A stretch of DNA of 13,611 bases from Planctomycetaceae bacterium (GTDB lineage: Bacteria > Planctomycetota > Phycisphaerae > SM23-33). The stretch is taken from contig JAJFVE010000143.1 in assembly GCA_021371965.1 (NCBI GenBank), forward strand, positions 1-13,611, written 5' to 3'. The notes below the pieces were generated by a model, which saw only the letters and a program-made list of their open reading frames with translations, was not told where the DNA came from and made no database searches. A program made the position numbers and the translations under genes. Position 1 is the stretch's first letter. Every line of letters begins with the position of its first letter. Below, piece after piece: positions 6,349-12,105 of this stretch.

Positions 6349-6618
6349 TCAGGCGGCCTTGGCCGTCTCCGCCAGCTTCTGAACGCGGTAGGCGAACCAC
6401 GGGCCAAAAAGGTCGGTGGGGATCATCTCTTCCACCGCAACTCCGGTCTTCAGCTCGAGCTTGATCGCGTCCGGCATCGGCATGTGACCGGCCTTGACGC
6501 GGTGGCAAACGGTGCTGGGGGCGACGCCCATCAGCCGGGAACAGGCATGGACGCCGCCAGCCAGGCGCACCGCCTTAGCGATCGGCGTTTCGTCAGCGCT
6601 GTTTTCGATGGTGCTCAT
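6349..6618 (-). CDS. YdaS/Cro-like helix-turn-helix regulator
   Basis: An 89-residue protein beginning MSTIENSADETP. An HTH occupies about residues 13-45 (AKAVRLAGGVHACSRLMG, turn, then STVCHRVKAG as recognition helix), followed by MPMPDAIKLELKTGVAVEEMIP. This matches YdaS/Cro-like proteins, which bind operator DNA in prophage control regions. A longer TTG-initiated version (from 6669) is unlikely because it would start upstream of the predicted transcription start. No clear Shine-Dalgarno precedes the ATG at 6618, so translation may be weak. As first gene of the replication operon next to several operator-like repeats, it probably plays the Cro part, repressing its own or the rightward promoter. 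Which repeat it binds is not determinable here. Confidence 0.85.
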   Translation of the reverse strand: MSTIENSADETPIAKAVRLAGGVHACSRLMGVAPSTVCHRVKAGHMPMPDAIKLELKTGVAVEEMIPTDLFGPWFAYRVQKLAETAKAA

Positions 6619-6634
6619 GGTCGTTTGCCGTTCG

Positions 6635-6708
6635 TTTTGTTCATCTCGTTCAGATTCTAGCCCAAGCAAACGAAACGATCAACACCAATCAACAGTCGAT
6701 GAACAAAA
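6635..6708. promoter_or_regulatory. Inverted operator pair flanking the leftward promoter
   Basis: TTTTGTTCATC at 6635-6645 and its exact reverse complement GATGAACAAAA at 6698-6708 bracket the promoter. Their centres are 63 bp apart, six turns of B-DNA, so two bound proteins would lie on the same face, one at about +2 to +12 and one at about -51 to -61. This suits cooperative repression or looping. The binding protein is unknown. Confidence 0.55.
6654..6682 (-). promoter_or_regulatory. Sigma70 promoter of the leftward operon (PL-like)
   Basis: On the minus strand TTGATC (-35, 6682-6677) and TAGAAT (-10, 6659-6654) are separated by exactly 17 bp. The start point would lie near 6647, about 29 nt before the regulator's ATG. 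It is the best promoter match in the control region. GATGAACAAAA-type sites sit just downstream of the start and upstream of the -35 box. Confidence 0.72.
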
Positions 6709-6737
6709 TCCAGACCGACCAGCATGTCTCGCCGTGA

Positions 6738-6771
6738 GGGAGAGAGGGGGGACTATAGGGGGGAGAGAGGG
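6738..6771 (+). repeat. Mirror-symmetric purine tract with G-quadruplex pattern
   Basis: Two copies of GGGAGAGAGGG (6738-6748 and 6761-6771) enclose GGGACTATAGG. The whole stretch is G3, AGAGA, G6, ACTATA, G6, AGAGA, G3: four G-runs with loops of 5, 6 and 5, which satisfies the usual G3+N1-7 quadruplex rule. Outside the central six bases it reads the same in both directions along one strand, a mirror repeat of the kind able to form triplex DNA. Function is unknown. Confidence 0.6.
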
Positions 6772-6791
6772 ATCGTTTTTCAATACTTCAA

Positions 6792-6830
6792 CCTATGTAT
6801 ACCCTCCAGTAAACATAGGAAAGGGGGTAT
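6792..6830. repeat. Interleaved inverted repeats
   Basis: CCTATGT (6792-6798) is complementary to ACATAGG (6813-6819), and ATACCC (6799-6804) to GGGTAT (6825-6830). The arms alternate, A-B-A'-B', so as RNA they could form a pseudoknot or two exclusive hairpins, and as DNA they could be two overlapping protein sites. No promoter clearly transcribing it was identified. Confidence 0.4.
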
Positions 6831-6855
6831 GGGGGAAAACCATTCTTAGCTGCAA

Positions 6856-7021
6856 AACCTATCAGGTTTCAGATTGAAAAATCGAAAATCGTAGGCACAT
6901 CAAAACCTTGCGACGGTTGCGCGGCTTGATGGAAGCCATCCGACACAGCAGTTTTGGGCCAAAAAACCGACTAGGTTATTTTTGAAAACCAACTAGGAAC
7001 CTACTAGGTTAAACGTAGGTT
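6856..7021. promoter_or_regulatory. Operator family AACCT-N3-AGGTT
   Basis: Two perfect 13-bp palindromes, AACCT-ATC-AGGTT (6856-6868) and AACCT-ACT-AGGTT (6998-7010), plus degenerate copies AACCG-ACT-AGGTT (6965-6977) and AACCA-ACT-AGGAA (6987-6999) and an AGGTT half-site at 7017-7021. Centres of the last four fall at 6971, 6993, 7004 and 7015, i.e. 22, 11 and 11 bp apart, close to whole helical turns. This is what arrays bound by a dimeric repressor or an initiator look like; the protein is not identified. Confidence 0.6.
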
Positions 7022-7048
7022 TGAACAGTAAAATCCATGTGAAATCAT

Positions 7049-7070
7049 AGCCTTGAAAAACTTCAAGGCT
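7049..7070. repeat. Perfect 9-bp-arm hairpin AGCCTTGAA / TTCAAGGCT
   Basis: Arms 7049-7057 and 7062-7070 are perfectly complementary around AAAC. No T-run follows on either strand, so it is not an ordinary terminator. Its last base is the first base of a candidate -35 box, which makes an operator the better reading. Confidence 0.6.
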
Positions 7071-7097
7071 TGCATGTTTCAGTAGCTGCGCTATGAT
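7070..7097 (+). promoter_or_regulatory. Candidate rightward promoter
   Basis: TTGCAT (-35, 7070-7075), a 16-bp spacer and TATGAT (-10, 7092-7097) give a start near 7104 and a leader of about 150 nt before the exonuclease gene. A competing -10, TACAAT at 7223-7228, has no good -35. Only moderate confidence. Confidence 0.4.
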
Positions 7098-7106
7098 TGA
7101 AAACCA

Positions 7107-7236
7107 GAACAAAACCACCCAAAAATGGAACAAGGAAGCCTCACCATGGAACAAGAAAACTTGTTTTGTTGAACAGACGTTCATTTTCAAAACTTCTTGT
7201 TCCTTTTTGTTGATCTATGTTCTACAATATGAACAC
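7107..7236. promoter_or_regulatory. Helically phased GAAC/GTTC half-site array
   Basis: GAACAA/GAACAG begins at 7107, 7128, 7149 and 7171 (steps of 21, 21, 22) and the reverse, GTTC, at 7179, 7199 and 7219 (steps of 20, 20), closing with GAACAC at 7231. TGAAC-AGAC-GTTCA at 7170-7183 and GGAACAAGAA/TTCTTGTTCC (7148-7157 with 7194-7203) are exact inverted pairs within it. Two-turn spacing suggests one protein binding repeatedly on one face of the DNA. Confidence 0.55.
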
Positions 7237-7246
7237 AGATCAACAA
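7207..7246. promoter_or_regulatory. 40-bp palindrome before the exonuclease gene
   Basis: Arms 7207-7222 (TTGTTGATCTATGTTC) and 7231-7246 (GAACACAGATCAACAA) match at 15 of 16 positions around an 8-bp centre that contains most of TACAAT, a good -10 hexamer (7223-7228). It ends 10 bp before the ATG at 7257, directly ahead of the GGGAG ribosome site. A repressor operator over a promoter, or an mRNA hairpin next to the ribosome site, are both possible. Confidence 0.62.
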
Positions 7247-7256
7247 GGGAGCAGAA

Positions 7257-8060
7257 ATGTCCAACACCACCGCAACCGTCAGAGCCTCCTCGTGGGGCCG
7301 CCTGTTCGATTGCGCCCATTCGTGGGAAGCGCAGCACCTGCTGGGCATGTTCCGCCCGGCCGGCATGCCTGCCTTGCTGGGGACTTCCATTCACGCCGGA
7401 TCGGCGGCATTCGACACGGCCAAGCTAGAAGGCCACCTGATCAAGCCGGCCGACGCTGTCGAGGTCATGGTGGACGCACTTCGCCACCCAGACCAGGAAT
7501 ACGACCTTTCGGGCTCCGACATGACGCTCGACAAGGCCGCCAAGGTCGGCGCCATCGCGCTGGTGAACTACTGCGTCGAAATTAGCCCGCGCTACACCTT
7601 CCTGGCCGTGGAGCGGAAGCTCACCCCGATGGACATCACCATCGGCGACGTGACGATCCGCCTCACCGGCTCCATGGATCGCGCCCGCACCATCGCCTCC
7701 GGCTCCGGCAAAGGCATCTGCGACGTAAAGACCGGCCTGCGCTCCGTCGTGGATGGCCAGGCCGTCACCAAGAAGCACAAAGCGCAGCTCGGCACCTACG
7801 AGCTTCTGGAAGAGAACGAGACAGGCGAGGCCTGCACGCTCCCCGCCGAGATCATCGCGCTCCCCACCGGTGGAGACTACAAGCCCGCCGTAGGCACTGT
7901 GACCGGCGCCCGCGCGGCGATGGTCGGCGAGCCTGGTTCGCCTGGCCTCCTCCACTACGCCGCCGAGATGTTCCGCTCCGGCCTGTTTCCCCCCAACCCG
8001 CAGTCGTCCCTGTGCTCGCCGAAATTCTGCGCGCGTTGGGACTCCTGCAAATTCCGCTGA
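7257..8060 (+). CDS. Cas4/RecB-like PD-(D/E)XK exonuclease with Fe-S cysteines
   Basis: The 267-residue protein has the nuclease core in order: His46 in GTSIHAG, Glu119 in AVERKL, Asp141 in GSMDRA, Asp156-Val-Lys158 in CDVKTG, and Gln177-x3-Tyr181 in QLGTYELL. Note D-x-K in place of the commoner E-x-K. One N-terminal cysteine (Cys19, FDCAHSW) and three at the C-terminus (Cys253, Cys258, Cys264) reproduce the 4Fe-4S arrangement of Cas4 and AddB. Immediately followed by recT, it is expected to resect double-stranded ends to provide single strands for annealing, as lambda Exo or RecE does. GGAG lies 5 nt before the ATG. It is the first gene of the rightward operon, downstream of a large palindrome. 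Confidence 0.88.
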   Translation: MSNTTATVRASSWGRLFDCAHSWEAQHLLGMFRPAGMPALLGTSIHAGSAAFDTAKLEGHLIKPADAVEVMVDALRHPDQEYDLSGSDMTLDKAAKVGAIALVNYCVEISPRYTFLAVERKLTPMDITIGDVTIRLTGSMDRARTIASGSGKGICDVKTGLRSVVDGQAVTKKHKAQLGTYELLEENETGEACTLPAEIIALPTGGDYKPAVGTVTGARAAMVGEPGSPGLLHYAAEMFRSGLFPPNPQSSLCSPKFCARWDSCKFR

Positions 8061-8086
8061 CCCACCCACGCAAGAGGACACCCACC

Positions 8087-9118
8087 ATGACCGACATTGC
8101 AACCCTGCAAAATCAGAACGTGCAGCGCGCCGAGACGCCGCGCCTGATCACGATGCTAGCCGCACCTTCCATGAAAAAGAAACTGGAAGCGGCCGCCGGC
8201 AATCTGATGAACCCTGACCGTATGCTGGCCCTTGTCGCCCGCAGCGTCAGGTCCACCCCCCGACTTCTGCAATGCAGCCCCGAGTCCGTGATCGGCGCCA
8301 TGCTGGCGTCGGCATCGCTTGGGCTGGAGCCGAACACGCCTCAGCAGCAGGCCTTCCTGATCCCCTACAAAGCCCGCAAGCAGATCGACGGCCAGTGGCA
8401 AGACGTTTATGAATGCCAGTTCCAGATCGGTGCGCGTGGCTACATCACGCTGGCCTATCGCTCGGGCTACGTCGAATCCATCCAGGCCTCGGCCATCCAC
8501 GAACACGACGTTTTCGAGCACATGATGGGCTCCGAGTCCTTCCTGAAATTCGCCAAGACCCTTCGCGACCCTGGCCAGATCATCGGCGCCTTCTGCTTCA
8601 CCCGCCTCAAAGGCGGCGGCGAAGCTGCAACCGTTCTGCCGATTGCTGAAATCTACAAGGCTCGCGATCGCTCCGAAACCTTCAAAGCTCTGGTTCGTGG
8701 CGTTCAAGAAGCCAAAAACGACAAAGATCGCGCCAAAGCACAGGCCAAGCTCGACGAAACCCCGTGGGTGATGTTTGAAGACGACATGGCAACCAAGACG
8801 GTAATCAAGAAGCACGCCAAGCAGCTGCCGATTCAGGCCGGTGATCGCCTCGCCGCAGCCGTCGCAATGGACGAGAACCGCAATACCGCCGCTTTCTCTG
8901 ACGTGGATGTGCTGCGCACCACCATCGAAACCGGCATGGAGCCGGAAGACATCCCAGCCACTCAAGACGCGGACCTGCAAGACCAGCCCGCCCAGCTCGA
9001 CCCCCCTCGCGCCGCGGCAATGGAAATCCCCGCCGGCCAGCACCAGCAAGGCGAGCTCATCCAGCAAGACCAACACAACGCCACTCAACAGCAGCGCAAA
9101 CGCTACAACGCCGATTAA
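8087..9118 (+). CDS. recT: RecT-family single-strand annealing protein
   Basis: A 343-residue RecT. Recognisable blocks are MLASASLGLEPNTPQQQAFLIPY at about residues 72-94, CQFQIGARGYITLAYRSGYV at 110-129, ETPWVMFEDDMATKTVIKKHAKQLP in the middle, and a Gln/Pro-rich tail from about 285 typical of variable RecT C-termini. It coats single-stranded DNA and anneals complementary strands, working with the exonuclease encoded just upstream. The ATG at 8087 has AGAGGA 8 nt before it and follows the exonuclease stop by 26 nt; the frame is open further upstream but that would overlap the exonuclease. Assignment is confident. Confidence 0.95.
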   Translation: MTDIATLQNQNVQRAETPRLITMLAAPSMKKKLEAAAGNLMNPDRMLALVARSVRSTPRLLQCSPESVIGAMLASASLGLEPNTPQQQAFLIPYKARKQIDGQWQDVYECQFQIGARGYITLAYRSGYVESIQASAIHEHDVFEHMMGSESFLKFAKTLRDPGQIIGAFCFTRLKGGGEAATVLPIAEIYKARDRSETFKALVRGVQEAKNDKDRAKAQAKLDETPWVMFEDDMATKTVIKKHAKQLPIQAGDRLAAAVAMDENRNTAAFSDVDVLRTTIETGMEPEDIPATQDADLQDQPAQLDPPRAAAMEIPAGQHQQGELIQQDQHNATQQQRKRYNAD

Positions 9119-9139
9119 TCCACCCACCTGGAGCCCATC

Positions 9140-10915
9140 ATGCCCACCATCCAAATCACCCACATCGCCATCCGCAACCTGTGCGGGGCTCGCAACGTGG
9201 AAATCCCGTTCAACGCCGCCCGGACCATCATCGCGGGCGGCAACGCCGAGGGGAAGACCTCCCTGCGTGATGCGATCGCCCTGGCGCTCACCAAGGCTCC
9301 GAGCCGCGTGGAGCCCAAGAAAAAAGCCATGGCCGCGCTGATCAGCGAAGGCGCCAAGGCCGCGACTGTCAGCGTCGGCATCACCCAGGACGGCGAGCCG
9401 ATGGCAGCCACTTTCAAGCTGCCCAGCCTGGAAGGCATTTCCCCGCGCCTCGAGGAGCCGCAAGCCTCGTGCCTGCCGCTGGTGATCAACCCGCCCGCCT
9501 TCGCCAGCCTGACCGCTGATGCCCGCCGCCACATCATCCAGGCCCTGTTCGGGATTGGCGCCGGCCCCACCATCCCGAAGCGGCTCGCAGAGGAAGGCCT
9601 GCCGGCCGACAAGATCGACCTGCTATCCGGCCTGCTCGCCTCCGGATTCGACGCCGCCGTCACTTTCTCCAACGGCAAGGCCACCGAAGCCCGCGCCGCG
9701 TGGAAAGCCATCGCTGGCGAAAACTACGGCAGCATCAAGGCCGAAGGCTGGGCCGCACCGAAGCCCGAGGTCGACACCGCGGCCTTGGCCGAAGCTGTCA
9801 CCGCCCGGGCCCAACTCGAAGCCAAGGCGTCCGAGCTGCGCGGCCAACTTGCCGTGATCAAGGATCGCAATCAGAGCGCCGAGAAGCAGGAAGCGCGCCG
9901 CCTCCATCTGCAGACCCTGACCAACGACATCGAACACCGCCAGCAGCTGCTTGATCTGGCAATTTCAGAGCTCGAAGATTTCCGCCCGAAGGTTGATGAA
10001 CTTCGCCGTCGCGCCGAAGCCCGTCGGCCCGTGCTGCCCGAGATCGCTCACCGCCTGGCCGTTGATCTTCGCGATTCACTTCTGACCACCGGCGCCAACT
10101 CCGAAGCCCTGGCCGAATACGACGACATGATGAACGTGACGGTCGACATCGAAGCACAGGCCCGCCTGCCGGAAAACGAGAAGGGGCTGGCCGTCCTCGA
10201 GCGGATGTTCACCACCCGCACCGCCGCGCTCGACGAAGCCAAGAATGCCCGCGTGATCCTGTCCGAACTCCCGCCCCCGGGCACCAGCGAGGACACGACG
10301 GCGCTCGACGCCCAAGTAAAGGAGCTTGAGGCGCAAATCGGCGACCTCAACCGCACGATTTCGGCTCAGGAGGCCAAGCAATCTTTGTTCTCCATTGCCG
10401 ACGAGAACACAGCCAAGGCGGCCAACTACCACGCCGACGTGAAGGCCTGGACCAAGGCTGCCGAGCTGCTGGGCCCAGACGGCATCCCCGCCGAGTACAT
10501 GGCCAAGGCCCTGCAGAAGATCAATCACGGCATGGCCGGCCACGCGATGACCATGCGCGAGTACGATCTGAAGTGGCCGACCGTGACCATCGCGCCGGAC
10601 ATGGATGTGCTGGGCAACGGCCGCCCGTATGGCCTCCTGAGCGAGTCCGAGAAGTGGCGCTGCGACTTTCTCCTTGCCTACGCCATCGCAGCGATCTCCG
10701 GCCTGAAATTCATGCTCGCCGACCGCATGGACGTGCTCGAGGTGTCTGCCCGTGACGCCGTGATCAACTGGATGGACGTGACCGCGAACTCCGGCGTCCA
10801 GGTGATCGCCCTCGGCACCTTCAAGCAGGCGCTCCGTGGCCTGCCTCATACCATCGAAACCTACTGGATTCAGGACGGCGAGCTTGTCGCCGAACCGCAA
10901 GCCCAGGCCGCGTAA
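9140..10915 (+). CDS. SbcC/RecF-like AAA ATPase (SMC-type)
   Basis: A 591-residue ATP-binding protein. The N-terminus has the SMC/RecF beginning (IRNLCGARNVEIPF) and Walker A GGNAEGKTS at residues 33-41. The middle contains coiled-coil stretches (about 210-290 and 370-410, rich in Glu, Arg and Leu). The C-terminus carries the ABC-type signature LLSESEKWRCDFLLAYAIA near 499-517 and a Walker B-like KFMLADRMDVLE near 523-534. It is shorter than SbcC because the coiled-coil arms are small. Such phage ATPases sit with exonuclease and RecT genes and probably act on DNA ends or load the annealase; no SbcD-like nuclease partner is seen. GGAG lies 6 nt before the ATG. Confidence 0.85.
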   Translation: MPTIQITHIAIRNLCGARNVEIPFNAARTIIAGGNAEGKTSLRDAIALALTKAPSRVEPKKKAMAALISEGAKAATVSVGITQDGEPMAATFKLPSLEGISPRLEEPQASCLPLVINPPAFASLTADARRHIIQALFGIGAGPTIPKRLAEEGLPADKIDLLSGLLASGFDAAVTFSNGKATEARAAWKAIAGENYGSIKAEGWAAPKPEVDTAALAEAVTARAQLEAKASELRGQLAVIKDRNQSAEKQEARRLHLQTLTNDIEHRQQLLDLAISELEDFRPKVDELRRRAEARRPVLPEIAHRLAVDLRDSLLTTGANSEALAEYDDMMNVTVDIEAQARLPENEKGLAVLERMFTTRTAALDEAKNARVILSELPPPGTSEDTTALDAQVKELEAQIGDLNRTISAQEAKQSLFSIADENTAKAANYHADVKAWTKAAELLGPDGIPAEYMAKALQKINHGMAGHAMTMREYDLKWPTVTIAPDMDVLGNGRPYGLLSESEKWRCDFLLAYAIAAISGLKFMLADRMDVLEVSARDAVINWMDVTANSGVQVIALGTFKQALRGLPHTIETYWIQDGELVAEPQAQAA

Positions 10916-10929
10916 AAGGAAATTCCGCT

Positions 10930-11835
10930 ATGTTCTTCAAAAACGCCACCTACTATGCCCTCGCCTCGTTGGGCATCACCACCGAGCAGCTTCACGAGAA
11001 GCTCGCCGCTCGACCGTTCATGCCCTGCGGCGCCAGCGACATGGAAACCCGCGGCTGGGTTTCCCCGACCGGCGACGACCGCATGGCCCTCGATGTGAAT
11101 GGCCACGTCCTGATCTGCCTCATGATCGAGCGCAAACTGCTGCCGGGGCCTGTGGTCAATGAACAGGCCGCCGAGAAGGCCAAACTGATCGAGCAGCAGC
11201 AAGGCTACAAGGTCGGCCGCAAGCAGCTGAAGGAGATCAAGGAGTTTGTCGCGGTGGAACTGATGGCCAAGGCCTTCACCCGCAAGCGCAAGCTGTTCGC
11301 CTGGATCGACACGAACAACCTGCGCTTGGTAATCGACACCCCGAGCGACCGACATGCCGAAGACGTGTTGAACACGCTACGCGACTCGCTCGACGTTTTC
11401 CCCGTCAAGATGCTGCGCACCGCACTGAGCCCGGTTTCGGTGATGACGGCCTGGCTCGCCGCCGGTGAAGCCTCGGGCGCCTTCACTATCGACCGTGACT
11501 GCAAGCTGTCTGCAGTGACCGACGAGCGGGCAACGGTTCGCTACGCCCACCACGCGCTCGACGGCAAAGACGTGCAAGACCACCTCGCCGCCGGAAAGTT
11601 GCCGGAAACGCTGGGCCTGACGTTTGACGACCGCGTCAGCTTCGTGCTGACCGAGAAAGGCAAGCTGAATCGCCTCGCCTTCCTGGATGCGATCAAGGAA
11701 GAGGCCGCGCAGAAGGCCGAGAGCCAAGACATGCAGGCCGAAGCAGATTTCGCGATCATGTCCGGCGAGCTCTCCAGGGTTCTGGATGGCGTAATCGCAG
11801 CTCTCGGCGGCATCCAGCACGATCCGATTTTTTAA
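10930..11835 (+). CDS. rdgC: Recombination-associated protein RdgC
   Basis: The 301-residue length and pattern match RdgC: an MFFKNATYYAL start, PFMPCG and GWVSP near residues 29-46, VLICLMIERKLLPGPVVN at about 60-77, GYKVGRKQLKEIKEFVAVELM, and a C-terminal acidic coiled region. RdgC is a ring-shaped DNA-binding protein of beta- and gammaproteobacteria that competes with RecA for DNA and restrains recombination and SOS. A phage copy next to recT could keep host RecA away from phage DNA or tune SOS-linked induction; that use is inference. AAGGA lies 9 nt before the ATG, and only 14 nt separate it from the ATPase gene. Confidence 0.93.
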   Translation: MFFKNATYYALASLGITTEQLHEKLAARPFMPCGASDMETRGWVSPTGDDRMALDVNGHVLICLMIERKLLPGPVVNEQAAEKAKLIEQQQGYKVGRKQLKEIKEFVAVELMAKAFTRKRKLFAWIDTNNLRLVIDTPSDRHAEDVLNTLRDSLDVFPVKMLRTALSPVSVMTAWLAAGEASGAFTIDRDCKLSAVTDERATVRYAHHALDGKDVQDHLAAGKLPETLGLTFDDRVSFVLTEKGKLNRLAFLDAIKEEAAQKAESQDMQAEADFAIMSGELSRVLDGVIAALGGIQHDPIF

Positions 11836-11842
11836 GCGCATT

Positions 11843-11858
11843 CACGCAAACACGCAAA
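11843..11858 (+). repeat. Tandem octamer CACGCAAA x2
   Basis: Two exact adjacent copies (11843-11850, 11851-11858) occupy the place where a ribosome-binding site would be expected for the following small gene; the last A is the first base of its ATG. Confidence 0.6.
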
Positions 11859-12103
11859 TGACCACAAGCCCCGTGATCCTTTCCGGCCACGAAAAGGCCC
11901 GCGTGCTTCTCCTCGAGGCGTCCGGCCTAGCCCAGGCCGCCGCCACCGAAGAGATAGCCGCCTGCCTTCCGACCCTGCGCCGCGCTATGAAAGCCCTGGA
12001 AGACGCTGAGCGTCTCATCCTCAACATTCCGACCATCCCGGCCTTCCACTCCCCCTGCACGCCCTATGACGTGCAGACCGAATTCACCGACACCGAGGTT
12101 TAA
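11858..12103 (+). CDS. Small hypothetical phage protein
   Basis: An 81-residue protein of unrecognised family. Residues 10-55 are largely helical (KARVLLLEASGLAQAAATEEIAAC, then TLRRAMKALEDAERLIL), and the last 25 residues are Pro/Thr-rich and acidic, ending FTDTEV. It is co-directional and lies 22 nt after rdgC and 2 nt before the next gene, which supports it being real. No Shine-Dalgarno is visible: a tandem octamer stands in its place. Initiation may depend on coupling from rdgC. Confidence 0.65.
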   Translation: MTTSPVILSGHEKARVLLLEASGLAQAAATEEIAACLPTLRRAMKALEDAERLILNIPTIPAFHSPCTPYDVQTEFTDTEV

Positions 12104-12105
12104 AA

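Larger units (their letters stand above)
6619..7256. other. AT-rich divergent control region without a gene
   Basis: About 640 bp separate the two divergent operons. Base composition is much richer in A+T than the coding DNA on both sides, apart from a purine-rich patch at 6735-6771. Open frames here are short, lack ribosome sites or run into real genes in another frame, and none encodes a recognisable protein; no CI-like repressor is present. The region instead holds promoters and several families of ordered repeats, listed separately. Confidence 0.75.

Noticed and set aside
5930..6508. Minus-strand frame open across the 115-nt gap
   Set aside because: It overlaps the regulator, the small basic gene and the DUF1376 gene in another frame, and its composition is Arg/Pro-rich. 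A very short peptide inside the gap cannot be fully excluded, but no start with a ribosome site was seen.
7049..7070. Rho-independent terminator
   Set aside because: The hairpin is perfect but neither strand has the T-run needed after it.
6993..7190. 65-codon minus-strand open frame in the control region, hydrophobic
   Set aside because: Phe/Leu/Trp-rich peptide expected from AT-rich DNA, no Shine-Dalgarno, and it covers the phased operator sites.
7093..7428. Plus-strand open frame beginning in the control region
   Set aside because: It runs through the operator array and then out of frame into the exonuclease gene; no ribosome site and no protein-like pattern.
8156..9532. Long minus-strand open frame of 458 codons across recT
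   Set aside because: It is antisense to recT and the start of the ATPase gene, has an atypical Gly/Val-rich composition typical of the reverse strand of GC-rich genes, and matches no family.
10076..10900. Minus-strand open frame of 274 codons in the ATPase gene
   Set aside because: Shadow of the SbcC-like gene; His/Gly/Val-rich composition and no ribosome site.
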